From an uncultured Hyphomicrobiales bacterium (lineage in GTDB: Bacteria; Pseudomonadota; Alphaproteobacteria; Rhizobiales; Beijerinckiaceae): 64,000 nucleotides of DNA. The translations under genes and the position numbers were made by a program. The notes below the pieces were generated by a model. The model was given only the letters and a program-made list of their open reading frames with translations, made no database searches and was not told where the DNA came from. The stretch spans positions 1-64,000 of the forward strand of contig CAIYZJ010000078.1 of assembly GCA_903930675.1 (NCBI GenBank). The letters run 5' to 3'. Positions 28,085-35,869 of the stretch are shown here, piece after piece; positions within the stretch are counted from its first letter, which is position 1, and the number at the start of each line of letters is the position of its first letter.

Positions 28085-29296
28085 ATGGCCGCACTTGAAG
28101 CCTATGGCATGAAACTGATCGCACACGACCTGCTGGACGGCTGGGGCGGGATCGGCGAAGGCATGTCGATCCAGAAAACCCGTGACGGCCGCCGCATCAT
28201 GTGGCTGGCGCATGAAGGCCCGCCGAAAAACTTTACCGGCGTCGACGTGACTGATCCGCGCCATCCCAAAGTGGTTGTGCAGACCGAATTGCCGCATATG
28301 AAAGTGCGCTCCAACTCGCTCGAAGTGTGCGGCGATATCATGGCGGTGGCCTATCAGACGCTCGAACATGGCTTGCAGCCTGCGGGCTTCGAGCTGTTCG
28401 ATGTGTCCGTGCCAGAAAATCCGCGCTCGATCAGCTTTTTCGATTGTTCCGGCCCGCTGTCGCGCGGCGTGCATCAGGTCTGGTTTGTCGATGGCCGCTA
28501 TGTTCATTTTGCAGGCGGTGCGGCCGATTTCATGCCCCATAACGGGCTGGATGACCAGGCCTATCGCATTGTCGATGTCGGCAATCCGTCCAAGCCGGTC
28601 GAAGTGGGCCGCTGGTGGATGCCGGGCACCAGACAGGGCGACAAGGAACCGCAACCCACCCGCCTGCCGATCGATTCGGGCTTTCGTGCCCACAACACCA
28701 ATGTATTTCCGCAACGGCCGGACCGTGCCTATGTGGCCTATCTGGATGGCGGCGGCTTCGTGCTCGACATCAGCGACATGGGCAGTCCCAAAGTGATCTC
28801 GAACTTCAACCCGCATCCGCCCTATCCGGGGTTCACCCATACGGTGCTGCCGCTGTTCAGCCGCGATCTGCTGGTGGTGTCGGATGAATGCGTCAAGGAC
28901 AATGGCGAGGACTGGCCGAAGCTGACCTGGATTCTCGATGCCCGCAACGAGACCAATCTGGTGCCGGTCAGCACCCTGCCGATGCCGCCGTTTGAAAAAT
29001 ACGGCCATGCCGGTGGCCGCTACGGCTCGCACAACCTGCATGAAAACCGGCCCGGCGAGACATCGTTCAGATCGGACACGCTGATTTTCTCGACCTTCTT
29101 CAATGCGGGCGTGCGGGCTTATGATCTGTCCAATCCTTTGCAACCCAAAGAAGTGGCGGCCTATGTGCCCGAGGGTCCGAAAGGCTCGCGCGTGCCGACC
29201 ATCCAGATCAATGATGTGTTTGTCGATGAAAATGCCATTGTCTATGCCGTCGACCGGCACAGCGGCGGCCTTTACATTCTCGAACTCGATCTGTGA
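28085..29296 (+). CDS. LVIVD-repeat beta-propeller protein
   Basis: A 403-residue protein built of repeated strands of LVIVD type: VDVTDPRHPKVVVQTE, LFDVSVPENPRSISFF, RIVDVGNPSKPVEVGRW, LDISDMGSPKVIS and YDLSNPLQPKEVAAY. These give a beta-propeller without a signal peptide, so it is probably cytoplasmic. Conserved His, Asp and Cys residues occur between blades (GFRAHNTNVFP, GSHNLHENRPGE), which would suit a metal site. The start is set by a run of G nine bases or fewer upstream. The next gene (CobW family) begins inside its stop codon, so the propeller may be the client of that metallochaperone. Confidence 0.8.
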   Translation: MAALEAYGMKLIAHDLLDGWGGIGEGMSIQKTRDGRRIMWLAHEGPPKNFTGVDVTDPRHPKVVVQTELPHMKVRSNSLEVCGDIMAVAYQTLEHGLQPAGFELFDVSVPENPRSISFFDCSGPLSRGVHQVWFVDGRYVHFAGGAADFMPHNGLDDQAYRIVDVGNPSKPVEVGRWWMPGTRQGDKEPQPTRLPIDSGFRAHNTNVFPQRPDRAYVAYLDGGGFVLDISDMGSPKVISNFNPHPPYPGFTHTVLPLFSRDLLVVSDECVKDNGEDWPKLTWILDARNETNLVPVSTLPMPPFEKYGHAGGRYGSHNLHENRPGETSFRSDTLIFSTFFNAGVRAYDLSNPLQPKEVAAYVPEGPKGSRVPTIQINDVFVDENAIVYAVDRHSGGLYILELDL

Positions 29297-30399
29297 CGGG
29301 TTCGCATTCCGGCATGTCCGATCCGTCAACACCCGCCGCCGCACCCATCCCCGTCACCATTCTGACGGGGTTTCTGGGCAGCGGCAAAACCACCGTGCTC
29401 AACCATGTGCTGCGTGCCCCCGATATGGCGGATACGGCGGTGATCATCAATGAATTCGGGGAAATCCCGATTGATCATCTGCTGGTCGAGCAGGCGATCG
29501 AGAACACGGTAGTGCTGCAAAACGGCTGCATCTGCTGCACGGTGCGCGGTGATCTGGTCGATACTTTGCTCGATCTGGTGCGCCGCTCGCAACAGGGCGA
29601 GTTGCCTCCCTTCTCGCGGGTGGCGATCGAGACCACGGGACTGGCCGATCCGACCCCGATCATCCAGACTTTGGCCAAGGACCGGATGATCGCGCCCTTG
29701 TTCACACTGCACCGCGTGGTGGCCACGCTGGATGCCGTCAACGGCCTGTCGACCCTTCAAGACTATCCCGAAGCGGTCCAGCAATTGACGGCGGCCGATT
29801 GCGTGTTGATCACCAAAAGCGATCTGACCGATGCGCAGGGTTTGGCGGGTGTAAAAGCAGGCTTGCAGCGCATCAATCCGACCGCGCACAGCCAGCTGGT
29901 CATTCAGGGCGAGATCACAACCGATCTGGTGTTCGGCGCACCCGATGCCCATAGCCACCAGCCGCATGGCGATATCAACCGCTGGCTCGGTGACGGGAGC
30001 GTGCATCAGCACGATCATGAAGGGCACCACGATCACGGGCACGCGCATGAACACAGCCACGATCACACCCCTAACGACCCCAACCGCCACAATGCCCATG
30101 TGCGGGCCTTCTGCATGCGCACAGCGCAACCGATTGCGGCCAAGGCACTGGAACGCTGGCTCAACTCGCTATTGTCCCTGCGCAGCAAGGATTTGTTGCG
30201 GATCAAAGGCATTGTCCATGTCGCAGGCCGCCCCGGTCCGGTGATCATCCAGGCTGTGCAACATCTGCTGCATCCACCCACCAGTCTGGCGGACTGGCCC
30301 GATGACGATCACGACACGCGGATCGTGTTTATCACCCGCGACATTGCCCCTGCGGCCATCGAGGCCAGTCTGGACCTGTTGCGCAACTCCCGAACCTAG
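29293..30399 (+). CDS. CobW/ZNG1-family GTPase (putative metallochaperone)
   Basis: A 368-residue G3E P-loop GTPase. The P-loop is GFLGSGKTT at about residues 26-34, the metal-binding motif GCICC at about 78-82 and the base-recognition loop is TKSD. A strongly histidine-rich insert spans about 219-267, between the GTPase and the C-terminal CobW_C domain, and would bind Zn, Co or Ni. Members hand metal to client enzymes. GTG 29293 overlaps the LVIVD stop by 4 bp; ATG 29314 is an alternative. Its 3' end overlaps the convergent gene at 30396. Confidence 0.92.
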   Translation: MTGSHSGMSDPSTPAAAPIPVTILTGFLGSGKTTVLNHVLRAPDMADTAVIINEFGEIPIDHLLVEQAIENTVVLQNGCICCTVRGDLVDTLLDLVRRSQQGELPPFSRVAIETTGLADPTPIIQTLAKDRMIAPLFTLHRVVATLDAVNGLSTLQDYPEAVQQLTAADCVLITKSDLTDAQGLAGVKAGLQRINPTAHSQLVIQGEITTDLVFGAPDAHSHQPHGDINRWLGDGSVHQHDHEGHHDHGHAHEHSHDHTPNDPNRHNAHVRAFCMRTAQPIAAKALERWLNSLLSLRSKDLLRIKGIVHVAGRPGPVIIQAVQHLLHPPTSLADWPDDDHDTRIVFITRDIAPAAIEASLDLLRNSRT

Positions 30400-31124
30400 A
30401 TATTGAACGCTGTGGGGGCGAAGGGGCCTTGCGGGATCGGATCGGCCTGCCAGAAGGCGGTACCTTCAATCTCGACAATCCGGTCGATCAACCGGATGAC
30501 AGCCGCCGTGCCGCCGCTGCTGTCGAGCTGCAACACCTCGATCTCCTGCGCCTCCAGCCGGCTGCGTTTTTGCCGTGCCGCCTTGGGCGTCGGCGCACTG
30601 GCTTCGGTCAGAATCGCGACAAAGCGGCCCTTGATGCGCATTGCCATGGCGACCTGCACAAAGTCACTTTCGCTGACCGGTTTGGCAGGCCCGAAATCGG
30701 GCGCGAACAGATGCGCGCGCGGCAATATTGCGGGCGCGGAAAACAGCCAGTCCTGCCAGTGATACAATCCCGACAAGGCTTGCGCCGCCGCCTGCAAGGC
30801 CTGATCCCGGGACAGCCGCTGTTCGATTTCCTGAAAATAGACGGTCAGAAACAACCGGCTCGGCCCGTCCCACGGCGAGCACAGCGCGTGCAGGCTGCGC
30901 AGGATCAGATCGGCGGTTTTTTCATTGCTGCTGGTCCCTGCCACTCCTGCAAAATGATAGCGCAACTGGTGCAGCCGCAAGGTCCCGGGCCCGACAAAGA
31001 CAAACGGATTGACCGCAGAAAATACCAGACCGCGCCCCGAAAACGCAGCCAGCCGGATATCGGCCATCTGCCAATGGTCCATCCCATAGGGCACACACTG
31101 CAGATCACTGACCCGCAAATCCAT
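30396..31124 (-). CDS. unrecognised protein at the end of the ABC importer operon
   Basis: A 242-residue protein of no family I recognise. No signal peptide or membrane helix is evident. The C-terminal part has alternating strands (FVAILTEAS, EIEVLQLDSSGGTAAVIRLIDRIVEIEGTAF) and the N-terminus reads MDLRVSDLQCVPYGMD. ATG 31124 follows GAAGGA; a TTG at 31142 would start inside the same leader. It begins 33 bp after the stop of the second permease gene on the same strand, so it is probably the last gene of that operon and could process or sense the imported compound. Codon use looks like its neighbours. Confidence 0.7.
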   Translation of the reverse strand: MDLRVSDLQCVPYGMDHWQMADIRLAAFSGRGLVFSAVNPFVFVGPGTLRLHQLRYHFAGVAGTSSNEKTADLILRSLHALCSPWDGPSRLFLTVYFQEIEQRLSRDQALQAAAQALSGLYHWQDWLFSAPAILPRAHLFAPDFGPAKPVSESDFVQVAMAMRIKGRFVAILTEASAPTPKAARQKRSRLEAQEIEVLQLDSSGGTAAVIRLIDRIVEIEGTAFWQADPIPQGPFAPTAFNI

Positions 31125-31157
31125 GTTCACATGTTCCTTCAAGCTCGGCGCAGGCGG

Positions 31158-31940
31158 TCAATGCGCCCGGTTTTCAGGATGCCAGACCAGCAGACGCGCC
31201 CGCAACCGATCGAGGGCGCGGATGACAACCATGCCCAATATAGCGATTTCCATAATGCCCGCAAACACGCCGACGGAATCGGCAAAGCGTCCCGCCGCGA
31301 TCATCGCCCCGCCGACGCCCGATCCGCCCATCAGCATTTCGGTAACGATGGTGGTGATCATGCCGACCGGCAGGGCGATCTGCAAGCCGGTCAGAATGGA
31401 GGGCGCAGCCAGCGGTAAGATGATCTCGCGCAGCAACTGGTTTTCACTGGCGCCGAGCGAACGGGCCGACCACAACGGCCATTTGTCGATATGGCTGGTA
31501 CCGGAATAGGTGGCGGTGACAATCGGGAAAAAACACGAAAACGTGATCATGATCACTTTCGACGTGTCATAAATATCGAACCACAAAATGAAAATCGGTA
31601 CGAAAGCGATTTTGGGCATCGGAAAGCCGATGGAGATCAAGGGATCGAAAAACCACTGCACTCCGCGCTTCCGCGCCATCAGAATTCCCAGCGGAACCGC
31701 AAGCACAGCGGCAATCACAAAACCCGTCAGCGCGCGGTAAAGCGTCAGGCCGAGATCGACAAACACTGCCCCGCTCTGCATATCCGTGAACAAACGAACC
31801 AGCACATCGCTGAGCGGCGGCAGCAAAAACGGATGCACCCATCCGGCGCGGCTGCTCGCCTCCCACACCAGTGCCAGACCCGCCAGCACCAGCGCTTGCA
31901 TCAGGCCCTCGCGTTTGAGCAATGCGGAGAGCGTGCTCAT
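31158..31940 (-). CDS. ABC transporter permease, NitT/TauT (SsuC) type
   Basis: A 260-residue inner-membrane permease with about six helices. The EAA-like loop contains ARSLGASENQLLREIILP, typical of permeases for nitrate, taurine, sulfonates and pyrimidine precursors. It overlaps the preceding permease gene by 4 bp. It is a distinct sequence from that permease rather than a duplicate, which implies a heteromeric channel. Substrate unknown. Confidence 0.92.
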   Translation of the reverse strand: MSTLSALLKREGLMQALVLAGLALVWEASSRAGWVHPFLLPPLSDVLVRLFTDMQSGAVFVDLGLTLYRALTGFVIAAVLAVPLGILMARKRGVQWFFDPLISIGFPMPKIAFVPIFILWFDIYDTSKVIMITFSCFFPIVTATYSGTSHIDKWPLWSARSLGASENQLLREIILPLAAPSILTGLQIALPVGMITTIVTEMLMGGSGVGGAMIAAGRFADSVGVFAGIMEIAILGMVVIRALDRLRARLLVWHPENRAH

Positions 31941-32749
31941 GCCTGTTCTTTCCAGCGCAAGCAGTGATTGACAAAACTGCCGAACAGCCGGTCGGCCACA
32001 AAGCCGGTCCCCGCCACCGTCAAAATCACCGCAAACATCGCGGGATAATTGCCGCCGTCACCCAGACTGCCGATCAGAAAACCCAAGCCGTCCTTGGCAA
32101 TCACGAATTCCGAACTCACCATCAGAATGAAGGAAAAGGCCAAAGCCGTGCGGCAGCCTGCCAGAATATCGGGCAAGGCGGCGGGCAGAATGATCTCGCG
32201 CAACACCTCCTCCTTGCTGGCGCCCAGACTGGTGGCCGACCAGATGACGAAGGGGTTGACCCCGCGCGCGCCATGATAGGCGCTGACAATCACCGGCAGC
32301 AGGCAGCCCAGAAAAATCAGAAAAATTTTCGACGCATCGCCCAGCCCGAACCAGATCATCACCAGCGGGATCAAAGCCGATTTCGGCATCGGGTAAAGGA
32401 TGCGCACAATCGGATTGATGACATTGCGAAACAGCGGCCGCGTCGCCATCAACAGCCCGATCGCCATGCCGATGATCACCGCCAATCCCAACCCCGCTGC
32501 CGCGCGGGACAAAGACCGCCACGCATTGATGACCAATTCACCGCTTTGCAGCAGATCGAAAAAGGCGGCAGCAATCGCACCGACGCCGGGCAGCATCTGT
32601 TGCGAGACCAGACCGGACCGTCCGGCCAGTTCCCACACCGCCATCATGATCAGCAATGGCAGATAGCGCACGCAGACAGCCACCACCTCGACAAACGAGC
32701 CGTGCCCTGCGGTAGCGGAAGCGGGGCGCAGGTCGCCGCCCGCCATCAC
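31937..32749 (-). CDS. ABC transporter permease, NitT/TauT (SsuC) type
   Basis: A 270-residue permease of the same family as its downstream partner. About six helices are present, and the coupling loop reads ATSLGASKEEVLREIILP. The N-terminus is longer and polar (about 1-20). Start overlaps the ATPase gene stop by 4 bp. Pairing of two different SsuC-type permeases with one ATPase is less usual in this family, where a homodimer is the norm. Confidence 0.92.
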   Translation of the reverse strand: MMAGGDLRPASATAGHGSFVEVVAVCVRYLPLLIMMAVWELAGRSGLVSQQMLPGVGAIAAAFFDLLQSGELVINAWRSLSRAAAGLGLAVIIGMAIGLLMATRPLFRNVINPIVRILYPMPKSALIPLVMIWFGLGDASKIFLIFLGCLLPVIVSAYHGARGVNPFVIWSATSLGASKEEVLREIILPAALPDILAGCRTALAFSFILMVSSEFVIAKDGLGFLIGSLGDGGNYPAMFAVILTVAGTGFVADRLFGSFVNHCLRWKEQA

Positions 32750-33549
32750 AAGCCCCCGCGGCTGGCCAGCACCGCCTGTTCGCGCACCAGCCGCCAGATC
32801 TGTTCGCCCAATTCGACAAAACGGCGATCGGTCAGCGTGCTTTCGTCCCGCTCGGGTCCCAATCCGGTGTCGATCTGGTGTTCGATCCGCCCCGGCCGCG
32901 CGCTCATGATCGAAATACGGTCGGCCAGAAACACCGCCTCATGCACATCATGGGTGACGAATACCACGGTTTTGGGCCGTTTTTTCCAGATCATCCGCAA
33001 TTCTTCCTGCATGACCCGCCGCGTCTGGGCATCGAGCGCACCGAAGGGCTCATCCATCAGCAGGATATCGGGATCAACCGCCAGCGTGCGGGCAATGGCG
33101 GCGCGCTGCTGCATGCCGCCCGACAATTGCGAAGGATAGGCCTGCTCGAAACCACCCAATTGCACCAGTTTGATATGGGCTTGCGCGATCTCGCGGCATT
33201 CGGCCTCCGGCAGGCCTTTTTTCTGGAGACCGTACATCACGTTTTCGAGCACGGTTTTCCATGGAAACAGGGCAAAGTTCTGGAACACGATGCTGCGGTC
33301 GGGACCGGGTGCCGTGACGGGCCCCTTTTGCGTGCTGATGGAGCCGGTTTGCACCGGAATAAACCCGCCGATCAGATAGAGCAGCGTTGACTTGCCGCAG
33401 CCGGACGGGCCGAGCAAAGCATGGAATTCATGATGGCCGATCAGCAGGTCCGTTTGCTTCAGCGCGAGCGTGCCGGAAGCGAGCCCGCTTTGCCCGCCGC
33501 CATAGGCATGGGACACGCCCTCGATCTTGATCCCGAAATCCGCTGTCAT
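32746..33549 (-). CDS. ABC transporter ATP-binding protein, NitT/TauT type
   Basis: A 267-residue ATPase with Walker A GPSGCGKST near residues 50-58, Q-loop FQNFALFPWKT, signature LSGGMQQR, Walker B ILLMDEPFGALD and switch histidine in VTHDVHEA. These are the hallmarks of SsuB/TauB/NrtD-type importers. It follows the binding-protein gene with a 62-bp gap that contains short tandem repeats. Confidence 0.94.
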   Translation of the reverse strand: MTADFGIKIEGVSHAYGGGQSGLASGTLALKQTDLLIGHHEFHALLGPSGCGKSTLLYLIGGFIPVQTGSISTQKGPVTAPGPDRSIVFQNFALFPWKTVLENVMYGLQKKGLPEAECREIAQAHIKLVQLGGFEQAYPSQLSGGMQQRAAIARTLAVDPDILLMDEPFGALDAQTRRVMQEELRMIWKKRPKTVVFVTHDVHEAVFLADRISIMSARPGRIEHQIDTGLGPERDESTLTDRRFVELGEQIWRLVREQAVLASRGGL

Positions 33550-33585
33550 CGGACGGCCTTTCCCGCTCCCTTACCCTTGCGGCAA

Positions 33586-33618
33586 GAGTGTATTTCGAGT
33601 GTATTTCAAGTTTATTTC
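33586..33618. repeat. three tandem 11-bp repeats at the end of the binding-protein gene
   Basis: GAGTGTATTTC, GAGTGTATTTC and AAGTTTATTTC follow one another with a period of 11. On the coding (minus) strand they begin within the last codons and stop of the substrate-binding protein and run into the gap before the ATPase gene. Confidence 0.75.
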
Positions 33619-34646
33619 TTGCCTTCGATCCGGCGCTTGGCTTCCTCGACAAAGCTCAGATCGACATATTTCGGCTCGAGCTGGATGATGTTGGGGGCCA
33701 ATTCGACATCCTTGATCACTGCCAGACTGTCCTGCAGCGTGCGGATGTTGGGAAACAGGAACGGATCACGATAATAATCGGTCTTGGTGAACATATGGCC
33801 GAGCTTGTCGGGCGATTGTTTCATGAAGGTGCCGATGATCTGCAATGCCTCGGTCCGGTTGGCGGGATCGGTAAACCAGCGCATGGCGCGCACATGATCC
33901 TCGAAAAAATCCATCACTTGCGGGCGGTTCTTGGCGAGAAATTCACCGCGTCCGGCCAGAAACACCAGTTGCGAGGGACCAACCGCATCCTTGGCGCGGA
34001 ACAGGACCTCGTATTTGCCCGTGGCAATCAATTGATCGGACATCGGTTGCAGCACCGTGCCCATATCGATTTTGCCTTCATCCAGCATCACCGGAATATT
34101 GGGGAAGGCGACTTCGAGCACGGTATAATCGCGCTTGTCGATCATGCCGTTTTTCTTGAACATCGCGCGGATTGCCGTATCGGAGGCCGAACCGATCGCA
34201 TTGCTGCCGATCCGTTTGCCTTTCATATCGGCGATGGTCTTGATGCCGGACTCCTTGCGCACCAGAAAGGTTTCGGAATGCTGGTCGCCGACCCCGTCCT
34301 GAATGATATCGGCCAGCACTTTCACATCCTGCCGCGCATTCAGCACCGCCAGATTGAGCGCGAGCGCCGAAAAAGCCGCCATGTCGATTTCACCCGCCGC
34401 CATCGCGGTGATCTGCGGCGAGCTGCCGCGGAACAGGATCGGCTCCACGGTATAGCTCTTGCCGTAATATTTGAGAATTTCCGGTTTTGAATAAAGAACC
34501 GGGATCATATGGCCCGGCATGGTCGACCAGCCGATGCGGATTTTCACCGGCTCGGCCCGCACCGAGAGGGGAGTAAACGCGGCAAGCACCGCAACCACAA
34601 TACCCGTCACGCCCGAAAGCCATCGACCCGAAAAGCCTGCCCGCAT
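33612..34646 (-). CDS. ABC transporter substrate-binding protein, NMT1/NitT-TauT type
   Basis: A 344-residue periplasmic protein. A signal peptide (about 1-30, GVTGIVVAVLAAFTPLSVRA) is followed by a type II binding-protein fold of the NMT1/SsuA group (KIRIGWSTMPGHMIPVLYSK near the mature start; later MKGKRIGSNAIGSASD). ATG 34646 has GGGAGAAA upstream; the frame remains open to 34718 but that part is not needed. Members bind nitrate, sulfonates, thiamine precursors or riboflavin. Nothing here fixes the ligand. First gene of the leftward importer operon. Confidence 0.9.
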   Translation of the reverse strand: MRAGFSGRWLSGVTGIVVAVLAAFTPLSVRAEPVKIRIGWSTMPGHMIPVLYSKPEILKYYGKSYTVEPILFRGSSPQITAMAAGEIDMAAFSALALNLAVLNARQDVKVLADIIQDGVGDQHSETFLVRKESGIKTIADMKGKRIGSNAIGSASDTAIRAMFKKNGMIDKRDYTVLEVAFPNIPVMLDEGKIDMGTVLQPMSDQLIATGKYEVLFRAKDAVGPSQLVFLAGRGEFLAKNRPQVMDFFEDHVRAMRWFTDPANRTEALQIIGTFMKQSPDKLGHMFTKTDYYRDPFLFPNIRTLQDSLAVIKDVELAPNIIQLEPKYVDLSFVEEAKRRIEGKK

Positions 34647-34765
34647 TGCCGTTTCTCCCTGTCCGATCCTGTCAGGGCTTGATGCGCCCGCCGGATTGTT
34701 TTTGCTTTTAATTATCACTCGATCATTCCACGCCTTTCACCCCCTGATGTCAACCATCCCTCAAT

Positions 34766-34790
34766 GAAAATGGCCCCGAAACGGGGCCAT
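34766..34790 (-). terminator. intrinsic terminator after the deoxyarabonate dehydratase gene
   Basis: ATGGCCCCG-AAA-CGGGGCCAT makes a perfect 9-bp stem. On the minus strand it is followed directly by TTTTC. It closes the dehydratase transcript 32 bp after its stop. Confidence 0.8.
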
Positions 34791-34822
34791 CCTCGGTGTT
34801 GTCTTTTTACGCATGCAAAGGC

Positions 34823-35752
34823 TCATTTGCCCCAATGCAGAACCAGCGGATTGACCTCGCGTGCCAGCTCCAGCAAACCGGCGCGGGTCTGGGGATGCAA
34901 TGGCTCGAGCGGGTGGCGGACCGTCTCGTGTTTGATCACGCCGCCTTCGGCCATCATCGCCTTGGTGGCGCGCAAGCCGCATTGGCGGTTCTCGTAATTG
35001 ATCAAAGGCAGGATGCGCGCATATTGGCTGGCAGCCTCGGAACGGCGGCCGGCCAGATAGTCGATCACCACCGGACGGATCAGGTCGGGCAGCAAGGCGC
35101 TGCACATGGTGCCGGTGGCTCCTGCGTCAAGATCGGCCATCAAGGTGATGGATTCCTCGCCGTCGAACGGCCCGAGGATCGAGGCCCCGCCGGCCGCGAT
35201 CAGCCCGCGCAATTTGGCGGCGGCCTGTGCGGTTTCGATCTTGAAATATTGCACCAGCGGCACTTCCCTGGCGAGCCGCACGAGGAAGGACACCGACAAT
35301 GTCACCCCGCTCAACGGCGCGTCCTGCACCATGATCGGCAGGTCGGATGCTTTGGCGATAGCGGCGAAATGTTCGACTATACCGTTTTCATCGGCCCGCA
35401 AGCCGGTGCCGTGATAGGGAGGCATCAGCATCAGCATGGCCGCACCGGCCTTTTTGGCCTTGGCGGCGCGCTCGCTGGCGATGCGGGTGCTGAAATGGCT
35501 GGTGGTGACAATCACCGGCACGCGACCGGCGACATGGTCGAGGCAGAGATCGGTCAACAGATCGCGCTCGGCATCGGTCAAGAGAAACTGTTCGGAATAA
35601 TTGGCGAGGATACAAATGCCGTCGACGCCCTGATCGATCATGCAATCAAGAACGCGCCGCATCCCGTCGAGGTCGAGATCGCCGTTTTCAAGAAATGGTG
35701 TCGGGGCAATCGGATAGATGCCGGTATAGACTGATGCGTGCTGCGTGCTCAT
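34823..35752 (-). CDS. L-2-keto-3-deoxyarabonate dehydratase (DHDPS/NAL superfamily)
   Basis: A 309-residue class I aldolase-fold enzyme. It follows the Azospirillum L-2-keto-3-deoxyarabonate dehydratase closely: ILANYSEQFLLTDAERD replaces the usual GTTGE motif, then VTTSHFSTRIA, IMVQDAPLSG, the Schiff-base lysine in YFKIETA (about 169) and GPFDGEESITLMADLDAGA. It would convert L-2-keto-3-deoxyarabonate to alpha-ketoglutarate semialdehyde in non-phosphorylative L-arabinose breakdown. No other gene of that route lies in the window. ATG 35752 is preferred to the open frame up to 35842. Closed by an intrinsic terminator. Confidence 0.85.
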   Translation of the reverse strand: MSTQHASVYTGIYPIAPTPFLENGDLDLDGMRRVLDCMIDQGVDGICILANYSEQFLLTDAERDLLTDLCLDHVAGRVPVIVTTSHFSTRIASERAAKAKKAGAAMLMLMPPYHGTGLRADENGIVEHFAAIAKASDLPIMVQDAPLSGVTLSVSFLVRLAREVPLVQYFKIETAQAAAKLRGLIAAGGASILGPFDGEESITLMADLDAGATGTMCSALLPDLIRPVVIDYLAGRRSEAASQYARILPLINYENRQCGLRATKAMMAEGGVIKHETVRHPLEPLHPQTRAGLLELAREVNPLVLHWGK

Positions 35753-35869
35753 GATTGTTCTGGTCCGTCCCTTGGTGATTGTTTGTGATCTTGGCTGCGA
35801 CTGTAAAACAATTCGCAACGCATATGAAGCAGCCAAGCCCAAACAGGGATGCGGGTCTGCCTTGCCCGT

